Counted from the first letter of the stretch, positions 25,016 through 38,346 are shown. The stretch is 64,000 nt of DNA from Tubiluchus corallicola (GCA_030141605.1 JAQGDQ010000176.1:124001-188000), one strand, 5' to 3'. Notes: generated from the letters alone by a model not told the origin. Translations and numbers: made by a program.

Positions 25016-25231
25016 TTACACCTGCAAAACTAAAGCGTTTTGACGCCAGTAGATTTGACTCAACGTTATGAATGAATTTTCAATGATGTGATGGTACAAA
25101 ATTGTCTCTTTTTGCTTCAGAGTATAGAACTGTTGCAACTGCAAGTGAACCTTATGAAACGTATAGACTACCACTGCTGCTCCTGCTGCTACCGCCGTCG
25201 CTGCCGCCAACGCCAACGCCGAAGACAACAT
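25016..25231 (-). CDS. candidate ORF with hydrophobic Ala/Val-rich N-terminus
   Basis: An ATG at 25231 (minus), preceded by two adjacent in-frame TAA codons about 9 nt upstream, opens 71 codons. Residues 1-23 form a hydrophobic segment (MLSSALALAAATAVAAGAAV...) able to act as a signal peptide or signal anchor. A Gln/His-rich, probably helical stretch follows. The frame ends LVLQ-V-stop, and TTTTGCAG|GTGTAA near the end could be a 5' splice site, so it may be a first exon. The Ala codons come from a GCN-rich simple-sequence patch, so the hydrophobicity may be accidental. It lies 1.8 kb upstream of the signal-peptide exon on the same strand but is not joined to it in frame. Confidence 0.3.
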   Translation of the reverse strand: MLSSALALAAATAVAAGAAVVVYTFHKVHLQLQQFYTLKQKETILYHHIIENSFITLSQIYWRQNALVLQV

Positions 25232-25901
25232 TTCACTATATTATTAGTTTCACTGCAAGCTTATACATCGTGGCATGACGCAAGTAATGGATTAGGGGCT
25301 ACAAACCACATTGCGTAGCTATTACAGTGGTTTCATAACACGATACAGTTCTGTCCGTGTATAAGCAGCCTATGAGCTGCGCATTACGAATACATGATAA
25401 GTTCAGAAAATGCGAAGACCCTTGAGATTCGTTTAGAATCAGCTAAGCACAAGCTCAGCTTCAACGTCAATACAAAATTACCGGAATTACCAGTGATTCC
25501 CAAAAATCTCTCTTTATATATATGTACTTCATGTTATAATTTAATATCACATTCCTATTCCTGGGACAATATGTTTTAAAATTCCGACCCATGCCGGTAC
25601 GGTAACAATGACAATTTCTGTGTAAATTTCTGGGCCTGTCTTTCTTGCGCATAGGAAATCAACATACATATTTTATAGTTTTAATATCGATATGCTCAAG
25701 TAGTGTTCTAACTCAACGCAGGGGCCGATTTACTGCTAGGCAAACTATGCAGTTGTCTAAGACGCCAAATTCTGGAAGTAATTCCTCAATTTTAAAGTTT
25801 AGCATAAGTAACATAGTGACTGACGCGTTATCAAGTTCTTGTCTACAGTTTATATTGTATGTATACGACAGCAGACAAAGTAACAATTCCTTCCGTTAAT
25901 A

Positions 25902-25939
25902 AAAAAGTTTCTTGCAATGGAAAAAGTTTCTTGCAATGA
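25902..25939 (+). repeat. 19-bp tandem duplication
   Basis: AAAAAGTTTCTTGCAATGG and AAAAAGTTTCTTGCAATGA lie side by side. Confidence 0.9.
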
Positions 25940-25944
25940 CATTC

Positions 25945-28440
25945 ATCTAATTATGGCAGATAAACCTATAAGAACTGAAGTCTTCAGGAGTGTAATGCAA
26001 GAAACGAAAAAAGGTGGTGGACATTAAACAGCAACAGAATTTTAAATGAAATATTTGCAACCAGACCAGCGTTATATGGTTGCGAAGATGACAATACTAG
26101 TGAAATGGATGTATGTAAAATAACGAGTCAGACTCAGTGTTTCAAAAATTTTCTGATGAAAAGGCTGAGGGGTATCTAGCCATGAGAATGTACATGTATG
26201 AAGACTGCGCAACAGAAATTGTAGAAATTTGATTGCTCCTGAAGGCTCACGACGTATTATGACGTAAATGCAGATGCAGCTGTAGACAGGTAATTAACTT
26301 CTGTTAATTAGTACACTATAATACATGTATAGGCCCAACATAAAAGCACCGTTACACTTCAATGTATACAAGAAAAAATCAATTTTGTACGTGGATGCAT
26401 AGGGTCGGTGGGGAAGGGGTTGACCGTTGGCGAGGAAGCCCTAAAATACTTTTGCTTAGCGCGTCAAACTACCTAGATACAGCCCTGAAGCAAACAAAGT
26501 ACAAATCCTTTGTTGCACTCATTGGAAAAAAGAAATTAACCAAATGGGAATTTAACCCTAGTCTTTCTAGGCATGAGGGGTAATCATGGTTGTCGGTGCA
26601 CAGATGATCCTAGAGATGGTTTCTGTTTCGTGGAGCAAGGCTGAAGCCAATTATCTGCGACATTCAGTTTGCCTAATGACAGTTTGCTACTACTTATACA
26701 AGAAAAAATGCTCAAAGAATTCCTGAAGCTTGTTTTAATTAAAGTTCTGTACACGAAGAACTACTCAGTTAGCATCACGAAGAGTTTCTCACGCTCTAAG
26801 AGTGAGTTTAGTGCATTCCATACAAGATACAGAAAAACACTCCGAAAAAAGTAAGTAAAAATCTAGGCTGAATATTTAACATGATAAATCCTAAAATCCT
26901 AGACTCCTATTTGATATTACAAGTATTTTTGCGATAAAGCAAATAGTTAATAATGAAACTGAATCGCACGTAAAAATGATCCTATGAACTTATAACCTAT
27001 AACTAGTATAACACATATAAGTTTACACCTATATTGCCTACTTTCACAATGCAACACTGATACATTTAATATCGTAAAATTGGTTTTTAATTACAAAAGA
27101 TATTATAACCAAAGAAGATTAAACTAAAAGTTGAGTACAGTGATCATACAGTCAGTCTCCATCGCCTTAATTACTATACATATATAATATACATACATGA
27201 CATAATTAATTAATTATGAATGTTCATGCTTACCAAAAAATATCAAATGTCGGTGCGTGATAATACTTCCTGGTACCAATTAGAACATCACTCCACACTG
27301 CCGACACTATCAATAAATGATCGGTAGTATGCGTCTAATGAGCTCAACACGCCTCAATAATTAGGCAGATTGTCTTTTTACGTCAAGTCACCTGAACATA
27401 CAATAATAAATGAAGCTCAACTCAGCTCAGCGTTTCTGAGGATGCCTCAGTTAAACGTCTGTCTCTTTCTCTCTTGGCACACAATCACGCATGTGTGTGC
27501 ACAATAACTGCACATGTTCAACTGAAAAGCATGGAGCGGAACGATGACAGTAATATATCTGGGCCTGCGTACTCCTCGCGCTCTAGCCTAATGAGCCCAC
27601 GGCTTTACAAATAAGATCCCACGAAACAAAAAATAACACCCCTTCTGAAATCAGAGCCAAGTCTTAGCACATATGCTCGCCAGACGACGTGCAAGTTCCT
27701 GCGTCATACAATGTACTTCTGTCTACATGTATATACATCATACACACTATAATATACAGTAGCTCATCTACAACAACACTGCACACATCCAATGTCAAAA
27801 TTTAATTGCATAAAAAAAAGAATTTAATTATTAATTATCTAAAAGTGATAATTTTAGACACTATATACATTTATATTTACAGGTGGCAAAAATGTACAAA
27901 CTAAATTTGGTAAAACAGTGAAGCCATTAAAGAAAATGACGTCACTATATGTTTCTGTAAAATACGACGTTTCATTTTGATAACGAGCGCTTGAGTGTTT
28001 TGCAACCGCGTGTTTTCAATGACACAAGCTGAAAAGTTTCATATGGAGTGTTACAAAAAAGTTTCTCTGTCTGCATCAGAATCAGAAGCAAGCTGTTAGC
28101 CAAATGTCTGCGAGACGGAACCGTAATTTGCGCTGAAAAAGTTTGCAAACAACGAAAACGTCGTAATCGTCTTATACAATGTGTTAAATAGGTCGCGTTA
28201 ACTAGCAAAAGCTGACGAACAGCAAAATATTCAGGCTGCCAACAAGTTCCACGAACTTCTTCGCACTAGATGCAAGTACCTCTGTTTCGGAGCTACATAG
28301 TTTAGTGTAAGAATCTACAGAGGTTTCCAAATCAAACTTCAGCTCCTCGGCGTAGTGGAATTACTCAACGAGCTTCATAAGCTTGAACTCTAGAAAATGT
28401 GCTCTGGATAAAAAGATAGCAGCCCCAATTCTTGGCACCC
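25945..28440. other. no supported gene
   Basis: A plus-strand open segment at 26669-26850 ends at AAAAAA|GTAAGT, a good 5' splice-site match, but it lacks an acceptor and recognisable sequence. The rest is A/T-rich. A perfect CRE palindrome TGACGTCA occurs at 27937-27944. Confidence 0.4.
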
Positions 28441-28485
28441 AATTCCTAACCTATCAATCGCTGGGTCACAGTTCAGTTGATTTAG

Positions 28486-28860
28486 AATCCGAGTCCCAAA
28501 TGTGCATATCTTAGTAACGCCAAAAGCAACGACCTCGGAGGACATTTACTCCAGCACCCGAGCGCTGTGTCATCAGCGCCGACAACACATTACTACGCCA
28601 TCATTAAACGCAAAATTGGCATTTTTATGGACCGCTATCCCACATGTGGAATCAATGAAGCTCACGTGCAGGGTAGATTCGTACACCTCATTCCATTGGA
28701 ACATGCACCTCCAAAAGAGCGCCACAGTTACAGAACTGAGGAGGGTGGTTGAAGTAACAACCTCTTCGATCCGCCACGACACATGTCAACAACATCTACC
28801 GCCTGATACAAACCTCATCAACATAATGAAGATTTGGACCGTCAGCTAAATACGGCCCGT
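28486..28860. other. GC-richer island open in several frames
   Basis: This ~370-bp block is clearly richer in G+C than its flanks and lacks stops over long distances in two plus-strand frames (28486-28752 and 28502-28849) and one minus-strand frame (28782-28573). It contains no domain I recognise. Several open frames at once are what GC-rich sequence gives by chance, so no frame is called. It could be a decayed exon, a transposon fragment or a regulatory element. Confidence 0.3.
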
Positions 28861-28869
28861 GAGAAAGAA

Positions 28870-31800
28870 TCACTGGGTCGTACATTTCCTGTTAATGAAA
28901 ATTTTAATGATCACAATTTCAACAGTTTGATAAGCTTGCTGCACCCCACTTTCCTGATTCACAAACTGGAAACAGATTGTGAAAAATTAATTTTACGATT
29001 TAAATAGAAATTATACCACAAGTATGCGCTTCCGGTCTGGTAAAATTAGCTAGTCGACTTCCGGTCTGAAGAAATTAACCATAGTTTGACAGATATTTAC
29101 CTGGAGAGACAATTGTGATTCTTACACAACAGGCCCTGACTGCACGTCAAATTCAATTAAATCTTCAACCTTCAAATTTCAACCTAAAACAAAAAGGACT
29201 GTCTGTAAAGATGGCGCATCTAGCTAACGTAATTAACGTCCAACTAGATGCAAAGAATATTATATGAATGCATGTACTCCATTAGTATTACAAACCACAA
29301 GTACGTTGCTATGCAGGTATGGCGATAAATTAGTTTTCCTTCTTCTATATGCTGGAACGATTTATAAGGCTTTCTGTTAGGGTTTCAGTTAAGGTAATTG
29401 AAGCAGAATGATTACTAGTCCATCGTCATTTAAATGCAGAGCAAACTTCTCTGACTGAGTCATAACTGATGAGCGAACAATTATCAGATAACTTTTTTCC
29501 TGTATGTAAACCATGGTCCTGTTAGACATTTCATCATTCTTGTTTCTGTTGTACTCGGTTCTGTAACTGTGAATAGTGAGTTTACACTTCTGTGTTTCGC
29601 CCTTGTTTTTATCCACTGTGCTTCTGAGTCTTTCTACATGGTCGTATCCTTTTAGTGTGATATCCTTTTTATGTTAATAATATAAACAAAAAAATTAATT
29701 TAGCAGCTTTACTAATTTCTTGCAATTTTTTCTCTTTTTCTATTTTGAAGAACTACTGTCGTAGTTCGAAATGTTGTGAATTCCTTTCCTTTTCCTCCAA
29801 GGACTCGAACAAATCGCTATTCATCTGGATATTGTTGTTCTTGTCTTGTTGCGCGATAACCTTTTGAAAAAAATCCCTAAGGCTCCGCCAAGTTGCAATG
29901 AATCGTCATGAAATTTTGCAGGAATATACTGGGTAAAACTCCGCATCGACCGACGGAGTCGGATTTTCGATCCTCTGTTTCATTTTCGTAATAGCATGAC
30001 TAAATTACTAAGACTTGTGACTAAATTACTAAGACTTTACCTGTACAGTTAAGTTTAAACTTTAGCTACTGTATACTTTTATATTATTTATATCTAGGAG
30101 GAAAAAATACGAGAATACTGAAGCGGCTCAGGCTCTGAGTTTAATTCTTGGATTTGGGAAATTCAATTATTCACTGCCAGTTTACAAAATAAAGGCATTC
30201 TTAGCAATATGAAAAATCTAAGGTTCAAGAGCACCTAGGACAAGAAAAAGATTATGGAGAAGACAATACGACTGCACGAGGCCATGAGCAACGTCAACCG
30301 ATTTACTCAGACGATGAGATGGCATGCTTAGAGGAAAAAAATTATTAATTATATACTCATCGTAACTCGTGCATGTTAGAAATTCTAATTGAGCGAAATA
30401 TGCATGAACTGAAATTGGGATTAATTCTCATTTTTACACGTTAGTACTTTCACGATTACCGTAAGCGTATTTAGAATAATAGAATAAGTAAATAATTTGT
30501 CTTTAAATTTTTACAAGACAAAGATAAATAAAAGCAAAAAACTTTAATAATAAAGGAAAGAGAAGGGGTGCCGAAGGTCACCAGGTCAGCCACCCCTATC
30601 CAAATTTAAAGGAAATTGAGTGACGTGTCAAATGGGTATATACAAATAAATATTAATCAATAATTTGAAAAGAGAGAAAAAAACAACTTGGCAAAAACTG
30701 AGATAAGTTTAAATGACTTTAAAATTAAAAATGGCAAACAGTAAATAACTATGGAAGATGAGGCTAAACAAAATTTAATTTAGCAAACAAAACAAAAATT
30801 TGAATTTAATTATTTAGAAAATGTAATAATTTATTTCAGTGTTCTACTGACTGCTGTCTGGCCAATACGGTATTTAATCGAAACGAAAAAAGTTACACTG
30901 AAATACACACGTGTCTACACGGTGAATATTGACATAGATGGAACTGTACGCTGCGCACAGTGTGTACTCAAGCCATAATACTGCTTATAATATACATCTC
31001 TACCTGTCTGACGCTCCTGTAATTTGCAAACAGGTGAGTCAACACGCGACATGCACACCGAGTTAACTCTTTCTACAGGTGTTAAAGAAATCAGCGCAGG
31101 GCAACCTAATCAGATTTAATAGTTTTATATCGATGAGTTGCACATTATAAATTTTCAGCTGTGAAATTTCGGTAAGATTATAATAAGTTCCATTTTCTTT
31201 TATTATTACATAAGTACACATACGGCGTATTCATACAGCCAGGTGCAAAACCCCCTTGAATGCCTTCACTTAACAAAGAACTTGGCATCCCACATCCACC
31301 CCATGTAACGACATCCTACAATATTACAGCATACTCGCACAACACTGCAGGTACAATAAAATTCATGAATACTTCTGCAACAATAGCTTGTACAGGATAT
31401 CCCGGCGAGGCAGCAAATAAGTATCGAGCGAAAAAATTGCTGTTGTATATTTCATTCAAAGCGGGTCTAATTATACTCGATGAAATTAATTCATTCGCGG
31501 TTTACGCCTTTCTGATTTTGAATTGACTTTCCGCCTAGCTTTTCCATATAATACATAGCTAACCGCATAATAAAAATTCATTGTGCGATTTTATGTTAGT
31601 GGTGTGACGATGTCCTAAGCGCAATCTATACCTGAGAACTTACTAGCAAATTGAGAGAGCGGCCATTATACTTATTATACCTAGTACAGATATGTACTGT
31701 TCTTGAAATCATTGTTAGTGAACCATGTTTTCCTTTCACGCGTCAATTCCTGGTCATACTGCTGTTATGACTAACTGAATGGAAAAATGGATAGGTCTAC

Positions 31801-32890
31801 TTATATTTTGGTTTTACACAGCAGTATACACCCATACATTTCTTCCACATCGCAAGCCTAAGATTGCTATTACTAAACAGCCTGAATGCCAGTTTCAGTT
31901 GTGAAAATCATACAACCCACTGGGAAACCCCATAATAGCAAGATATGTTACACTAGTTTTATGACGAACATGAGGAACCATTTTGTTATGAAATATGCAT
32001 TACCCCACCACAAGAACAAACAGCTAATAAATGTGCTGACCCGTCGAATCCACAATACAGCAGTGGATATACCGATTTTTCAATTTATAACAGTAACAGA
32101 CACATTCTGAGAGAAGTCGCATAATGCGCCATTCGCAGAAAAGAAACGCAAAGAAAGGTGGAAAGGTACATTCCCATTTGAGAAACGAAAACACTGCCCT
32201 TACAACGCATATTTGCTTTTAATTAACAAAGACTTTGCGCGGAAAACATTCACTATACCATAGTATACATATGCCGTTACTATGTTTCAACTCTCTAGAC
32301 GCACACTATATAGAGTAGAACTTTTTTTCTGTTTTCCCAGTTGAGCCTCAGTGCCAATTTATCGTGCAGTCACAAAAGAAGGGCCAACTCAGGATAAAAT
32401 GGCACCGTTGCTAATGAACACTCCGTTTTATAGGCTTTATAAATGTCTATACATGCTTGAGATTGACTCGTTTACAGTGCACGTTTGGGTAATTAAAAAT
32501 AATGATTTTTTACTAACGTTCGTTGCGAGGTATAAAGTCTAAAAAGACTAATCAACAACGAAACTCTTTCCGCCACCAGTGGATAAGTACTATTGGTTTA
32601 TATTATATATCGCCAACGTAACCCATGCAGTTCTCAACTACAAAACCAACCACACAGCGATGAGACCCATCAAACTGATAACGGACAGACAACATTTCAA
32701 CTCTTAAATTCCGAACGTTCCGCATCAAAATTGTGAAAACCACATTAGCGTCTGAGAAAATTGCCATTACAGAAGATTACGCTACTCCCACGCCACCCAC
32801 GCGCAAAATCAATTGATGGTAAATTTAGAAATGCGCTGCAACGGCAAGCACGTTAGAGATTCAATTTATGAGAAATCCGGCGTGAAAACG
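28870..32890. other. no supported gene
   Basis: Contains a 21-bp-period duplication of TGACTAAATTACTAAGACTT at 29997-30037. A GGGGTG...CACCCC hairpin lies at about 30564-30596 in a GC-rich patch unlike its A/T-rich flanks. A minus-strand open frame at 29616-29389 has ordinary composition, but neither an ATG start nor a polypyrimidine acceptor was found. Confidence 0.4.
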
Positions 32891-34080
32891 AAGAAACCTG
32901 CATGATGACGTCACGTCAGAAAATGACGATGCCAGGTTCAGCAGGAATGCTGCAAAAATGTGCAAGACAATAATCACTGTCATTTAACTAACGGAAAAAA
33001 TTCCATTGACTTACACCAGTCAACTATTAAAGTTCTAAATTCTATTACTGCTAGAACTTCATCAAGTGATGCACCAGATCTTGGTGTCATAATTAAAACC
33101 AGTCACAACTAAACTCTTAGTCTTAGTGCATTTATTTATTAAGTTATATTAATTATGCTTTTCAGAACCAAAGTCACAATCCAACAGTCTATAACTGGAC
33201 ATGCTTTTGGAGGGATTCGAACATACCTATCTAAACCTGAAGGCAGACAGATTATAGCACTACACCACTGAATAGACTCATAAAGCAAATCAAAGTTTGT
33301 TCAGCTTCGTGTCGCTCAGTTTTTTACACGTAAATCGATAAACAAAATGGACATCTAACTAAACATGTTTAAACTGATAGGGTAAACCGTCGATGATTTT
33401 ACAAGTTAGTTGTTTGAAACAAAATAATTTTATTCTTTAAAATACTGTCAATTCTAGCATTTAATAGATTTACTTTGTTAAACTGTGTTGCTACGCTCAC
33501 CTTTCCAGGAATATAAACCAAATAACTGATAAACTTGAGGCACTTCGATTAGCACACCACAAACAATAGTCAATTGAAACACTTGCATGGTGTATACTAC
33601 ATACATTGCAAATGGTTTGCAGGAAAAATTGCATCAACACAATCATGGGCCCACAAAAACTTTAAAAAGTAATCATTTATTAAATAAATCGATATCTCCA
33701 ATTCAACAGACAACAGATGGAGGAACAGCCAGGAGAAATTACTTGTGATATAAATAATTCCTGCCTGCAGTTAAAAATGGCTGTTGTCATCCCATCATTC
33801 ATAAACATTTGTCAAGGATAAAAACATCAGTCTAAGGAAATCAGATCAGTACGTTCCTAATTGTGAAATAAAATACCGGCTAGAACTTCCGTTGCTAAAC
33901 GGATATTGACAACTGCGTCGAGGTCACGGGTACGGTGGGCTTCGTTCAAATCGGGTCACTCGTCTGTGACGTCATCACAAACCTGATTCCAATCACGATA
34001 GACTGACAGGATTACTCAGTCTGCTCGCGTCACCATGGCGACTGACACCTGCATCTCATTATGCAAATTAAACTTGCCAA
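32890..34080. promoter_or_regulatory. cluster of CRE, X-box-like and octamer motifs
   Basis: Two perfect TGACGTCA cAMP-response-element palindromes lie at 32906-32913 and 33967-33974. The first has extra CGTCA and TGACG half-sites beside it. An X-box-like GTCACCATGGCGAC (one mismatch to the RFX consensus) is at 34029-34042, and a perfect ATGCAAAT POU octamer at 34061-34068. CpG dinucleotides are locally frequent at 33880-34050. No single motif is significant alone; the clustering suggests a promoter or enhancer. A 76-codon ATG-initiated minus-strand frame (34246-34016) overlaps part of it and cannot be excluded as coding. Confidence 0.3.
33205..33285 (-). repeat. tRNA-like relic (degraded SINE head or pseudo-tRNA)
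   Basis: On the minus strand TGGTGTAGTGC (33268-33258) resembles an RNA polymerase III A box, and GTTCGAATCC (33222-33213) matches the B box, at spacing normal for a tRNA. The T-arm and acceptor stems do not pair, so this is not a functional tRNA. Decayed tRNA-derived SINE or tRNA pseudogene are the likely explanations. Confidence 0.4.
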
Positions 34081-34249
34081 AATTGTAATTCGTGTTTATT
34101 TTTAAGAGTCGTATGAAGACGGCCATGTTTTGAACCGGCGGAGGAAATACTTGCATCTGCAACTCATTGCAGAGCAAAGAAGATGTACAACAGTTAACCT
34201 CAGGGACAGAAATTCTAGAAGCAGTTAAACGTCTTATACTGTTCATCTA

Positions 34250-36930
34250 TCATACTATACTATACTGACTCGTACGCATTTGGCTTGCTAACGTGCGTAC
34301 AGCAAGAATGGCCGAGAAAAGACTAACAAGTGTTACCTTGCTAACCTTGCTATAGTTTCATTATTACCCCAGTGAGCCAACTCTGAGAAGCACGCGAGAA
34401 TGGGTTATTCTAAGTCGTCTCAGGCATGACAGCACTGCTTCACTTGGCCTACAGCATAAAAACTGGAAACTCAGATTATAAACATACATGTAGAAACGTA
34501 ATGTACAAGGCCGACTGGTACAGTAGAAAGTCAACATGCTCTTATGATACAACCATTCCTTCAGTTACGCCCCAACTCCACAATCCTTTACAACATCTTC
34601 CCTCAGAATTAATTAAAGGTCTTGAATTGTCTTTTCTGACACTAGTCTGGCAGCTAAATGCGCTAAATATTAGACTTTGTAAACTACAAAGACTATGTTG
34701 AATTAAAATTCTATTAAACAATGAAAAAAACTTAAGTAGCTTCGTTTACTTTCGGTAATTAAATAAAACAGGACAATGCACAAACTTCTGACACCGTTTT
34801 TTTTCGTTCAGCACTAAAACATGTGCGACTGAAATTATCCAAGAATGAGTTGATCTGACAGATTTGAAACATGTTCCCAAAAACAATTAAAATGCACTTC
34901 CTTATGTTCCCAAAAATGATTAAATATGACATTAATAAATTACAATGTTAACAACAGTCTTCAAAGTTTATGCTGTAATAAACCATCGAAAAATAAACTC
35001 AAAACTGTTCTGAGTGATAGTGAATACAGGTAACAATAAACACCAATTTGAAAGGTTTCTGAAAGTTTAAGTCATTCAGCGGTCAAGTTACGTGGTTCAC
35101 TTTGAAGTTAGTGCCGAGTTACGTATAGCGCTCTGCATTAAATAATAACTGTCCATTTACAGTCCAAGCGAGCCTGACAGATACTTAGTAAATTAAAGCT
35201 TTGTGCAGTACCCAATTTACAAAATGGCTTCAAATTCACGATAATTCGCGTAAGTGAGCTTCACCGAATTGTCGTCTTATTTCATTACATATAACAATGA
35301 ATAAATGTTCTATTAGCAGCTCAACTTATAAAGTATGTAATATGGGTTTCTCGCTTCGGTAGGAAACGACGTAAAGGACTTAGTAATGTTTCTGGTGTAT
35401 CAATCTCCTCTCTCTGAATTTTCCTATGGCATAAACTGATTGCACAAGAGCGGAAGCAAAGTGCCATATGGTTTTTCTGAAATAATTCGAACACGAATGG
35501 GCGATAACATAACTAGAACAAACATTAACAACAAGCAGCCAGTCTTTGCATCTCGACAACAAATCACTGTTTAAATGTAACTATTAGGAGAAGATCGAAC
35601 AGATCCATAATCGATCATCGCCCTGATGAGAACAGTAAATTGTTAAGTAAGGAAAATCGTCAGACAATAAAGAATTCTGTCACCCAGCGATTTAAAAGCA
35701 CTGCTGCACGAACAGGAACAACGTATGACTAGTTCTCGATCTATAACTGAACCAGGAATAGATAACCAATCGATAATAATAATAACATAAATTAGACGCA
35801 GCCATACGAATATCTCATAAAAAAGAAACTTTTGGGGTGACACAAAAAGAAATTCCAGTTAACGATCAGCGATTATAACCAACAAAAGAGCCAGAATCCC
35901 CCCAAATGTTTGCCTAAAAACGCCAACCAGAGCTAGAATTTCTCAAACATTTGCCGAAAAAGCGCCAAATACTCAAAAACTTAAGGACAAGAAAAGGGTA
36001 CCAGAAGTAGGTTTCAGAAAAATTGCGTTGAAAAATTATATTACTTTATAGCAATTTTATGCGTATATCGTACTCGCGTTAAAAGGAATTTTTGTTTGTT
36101 TTCATTTTAAATCTCCCGTAATACTGTTCCGAACGCACCATTACATGATGTCATATACGCACAACGTAAATCAGGGGAAGAAAAGGAAATGTTAAATTAT
36201 GTCCCAAAAAACTTTTCACGCAAAGTTATATTACTTAGCATTTCGCTTGCCTGCTTGAAAGACTTATGTAACTAGAAAAGAAAGTTATTATTTAAAATGT
36301 TTTACCAATTGATAAAATATCGTGTCACCTCCAGGGTGCACTCACTAACCAAAAACAACTTATTTTTGATCTTACTGACAAGGTGCAGTAATTTAACATT
36401 TGACTTAGTTAGTAATGTGTGCGCTGCCAATGCTTTAATTATTTTTTCAAACTCAGTCTTATCTAAACTTGTTTCAAATGACTTACTGTCAAAATGGCTG
36501 CGGCTAACGGTCATCGCAGGAACTTAAATTTACATGTTTTATGCAGCGTTATTGTCACCACAAGCCCTGTATGTAAAAAGGCAGCATATAAGTGGTGTAA
36601 AATTTTAAGACGTATTTTTACGCTTTATGTAAGTGAAAGGTTTCCTTGTGCGTTAATACTCTTAATCTTAACCTATAACTTATTAAAGAGACCCGTAATC
36701 GGAGAGCATTAACTGACCCATAAAAATCACCTACGAGGTTACACTGGACTAACCACAGCATAAATTTCACATACAAAAATTGCAGATCATTACACTTCTA
36801 AATTGAAACCATAATTTCACACATTTTGTGTCTTATAATGACAGACTCCCTATAACAATTAAAAGAACAGAATTCATTTCCCCACTTGATGCTTTTTTAT
36901 ACGAGTGAGTTAGTAACAGGTATCCTGTTT
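34250..36930. other. no supported gene
   Basis: A/T-rich sequence with an (ATACT)3 run near 34250-34266. Open frames of up to 91 codons occur at 34426-34701 but have no flanking splice logic or recognisable domain. Confidence 0.4.
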
Positions 36931-37002
36931 ATTTTTTATTTATTTTAATTTATTATTTATTTTATTCACACCCAATAGTAAAATACTGTTTATAATAATA
37001 AA

Positions 37003-37006
<4 letters not shown>

Positions 37007-37035
<29 letters not shown>
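37007..37035. repeat. (AT)n microsatellite
   Basis: Uninterrupted AT tract, preceded at 36930-36965 by a TTTA/TTTATT-rich tract that may be an old retroelement tail. Confidence 0.9.
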
Positions 37036-37040
<5 letters not shown>

Positions 37041-38105
37041 CGTTGGCAAAAAACATACAAATACAATACGTATTTACAAGAGTGTGGTAAAGACACAAAG
37101 AGATTAACTGCTTACATGTCTATTGTGTAGAAGGAATTTATGCAAATTTACATTATATTAGCGGCTTTTAAATAATTTAATGTTTTGTGCAATTACGAGG
37201 AGTGCACCATCAACATAAGCAGATAAAACTCGATTTGAAAAAACTGGCCAAATGATAGTTCAGCAGGTCGACGCACGAAATGCTTCAGAGAATGATTTTG
37301 CTTTATACACGGGCAAAAAATTTGTCAAAATTTGATCGGTAACAACTAACAAGGCAACGGCAACTGCATGTTAATTAGCGGAAAATTACGCAACCAAGTT
37401 TATAAAACCTGCACAAAAATTTCTTGGAACTTAAAGTTCTGTAACATATAATCCTCCATCCAGTCGGCACTTGCAAGAAACTGAATACAAACTGATTACA
37501 TTTTGAAATTTCTTTGCGCTGCCATACATGCTTTATAATAATTTATGAAACTATAACTATGGTAATTTTACCATCATGGAGAGCGGGAAATTTAATCAAA
37601 AGACAATCGATTAATCAAACTGTGGCAATTCATAAATACAGTTTGCTGTATAAAGACGATTAGATGCAGTTTCGTACAATTTATGTAATCAAAATCTGGC
37701 AAAGAAAACCATCTCGCAAGCATTGTCGAGAAGCGTTTGCAACTTGACTTTAAGCAAGATAAGCGTTTAGCCTAGCAATTATAACGGTACAGTTTGAAGT
37801 CAACCTCAACAATAAATTTATTTAGGTACGTCTTGGCTTGGACTTTGGCAACCTTTGTAGATTTTTTGATTAGCGGCAACTACACGCGGGGTTTTGTGTT
37901 TGATTTTCAGTAGCTTTACACACTAAGACTCATTTGTAGCAGGGAGTGTCTTAAAGTTAGGATAAACTATCTGAGATATTACATATGGCATGTTTACGGA
38001 ACTTAGAAAGATGAACTATCCATGCGGCAGGATGGCATTAAACTTATAAAACTTGGAGTTCTAGATCTAGATAACTGAGCAATGAGTATTTTAGCACGCC
38101 AGACT

Positions 38106-38346
38106 TTACCAGATAGTATAGTCTAGTGGTAACGCGTCCGTTTTTCATCTGGGAGCTCGTGAGTTCGATACTGCGGCCGGGTAATACCGAAGGCTTTAAA
38201 CATGGTACCTGCTGTTGCCCTGCCTGATGCGTGGTATTTAGGATAAAAGCGGAGTAATAATAGTCTCTGCATGTAGGTGTGGATTTGTTGTTTAAGGTCG
38301 GCAAAAAGCTCTTTGAGCTTATGTTAATTGTTAATCCAAAAGCCAA
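38106..38346 (+). mobile_element. tRNA-derived SINE
   Basis: The 5' part is a tRNA-like head with A box TAGTCTAGTGG at 38119-38129 and B box AGTTCGATAC at about 38162-38171. The intervening AACGCGTCCGTTTTTCATCT...GGGAGCTCGTG pattern is familiar from invertebrate tRNA-derived SINEs. A tRNA-unrelated body follows, containing GGTACCTGCTGTTGCCCTGC, and it ends near CTCTTTGAGCTTATG, an ending reminiscent of SINE/LINE 3' tails. Small changes in the B box suggest an old inactive copy. The exact 3' end and any target-site duplication were not determined. Confidence 0.75.

Noticed and set aside
28502-28849. 115-codon plus-strand frame
   Set aside because: Two other frames are open over the same interval, so openness reflects base composition; no frame could be preferred.
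29468-29480. CTGATGAGCGAA resembling a hammerhead ribozyme core
   Set aside because: The conserved GAAA and cleavage-site elements and the closing stems are not present at the required spacing; 35623 and 59667 fail likewise.
38044-38346. 100-codon minus-strand open frame
   Set aside because: It is the antisense of the tRNA-derived SINE.
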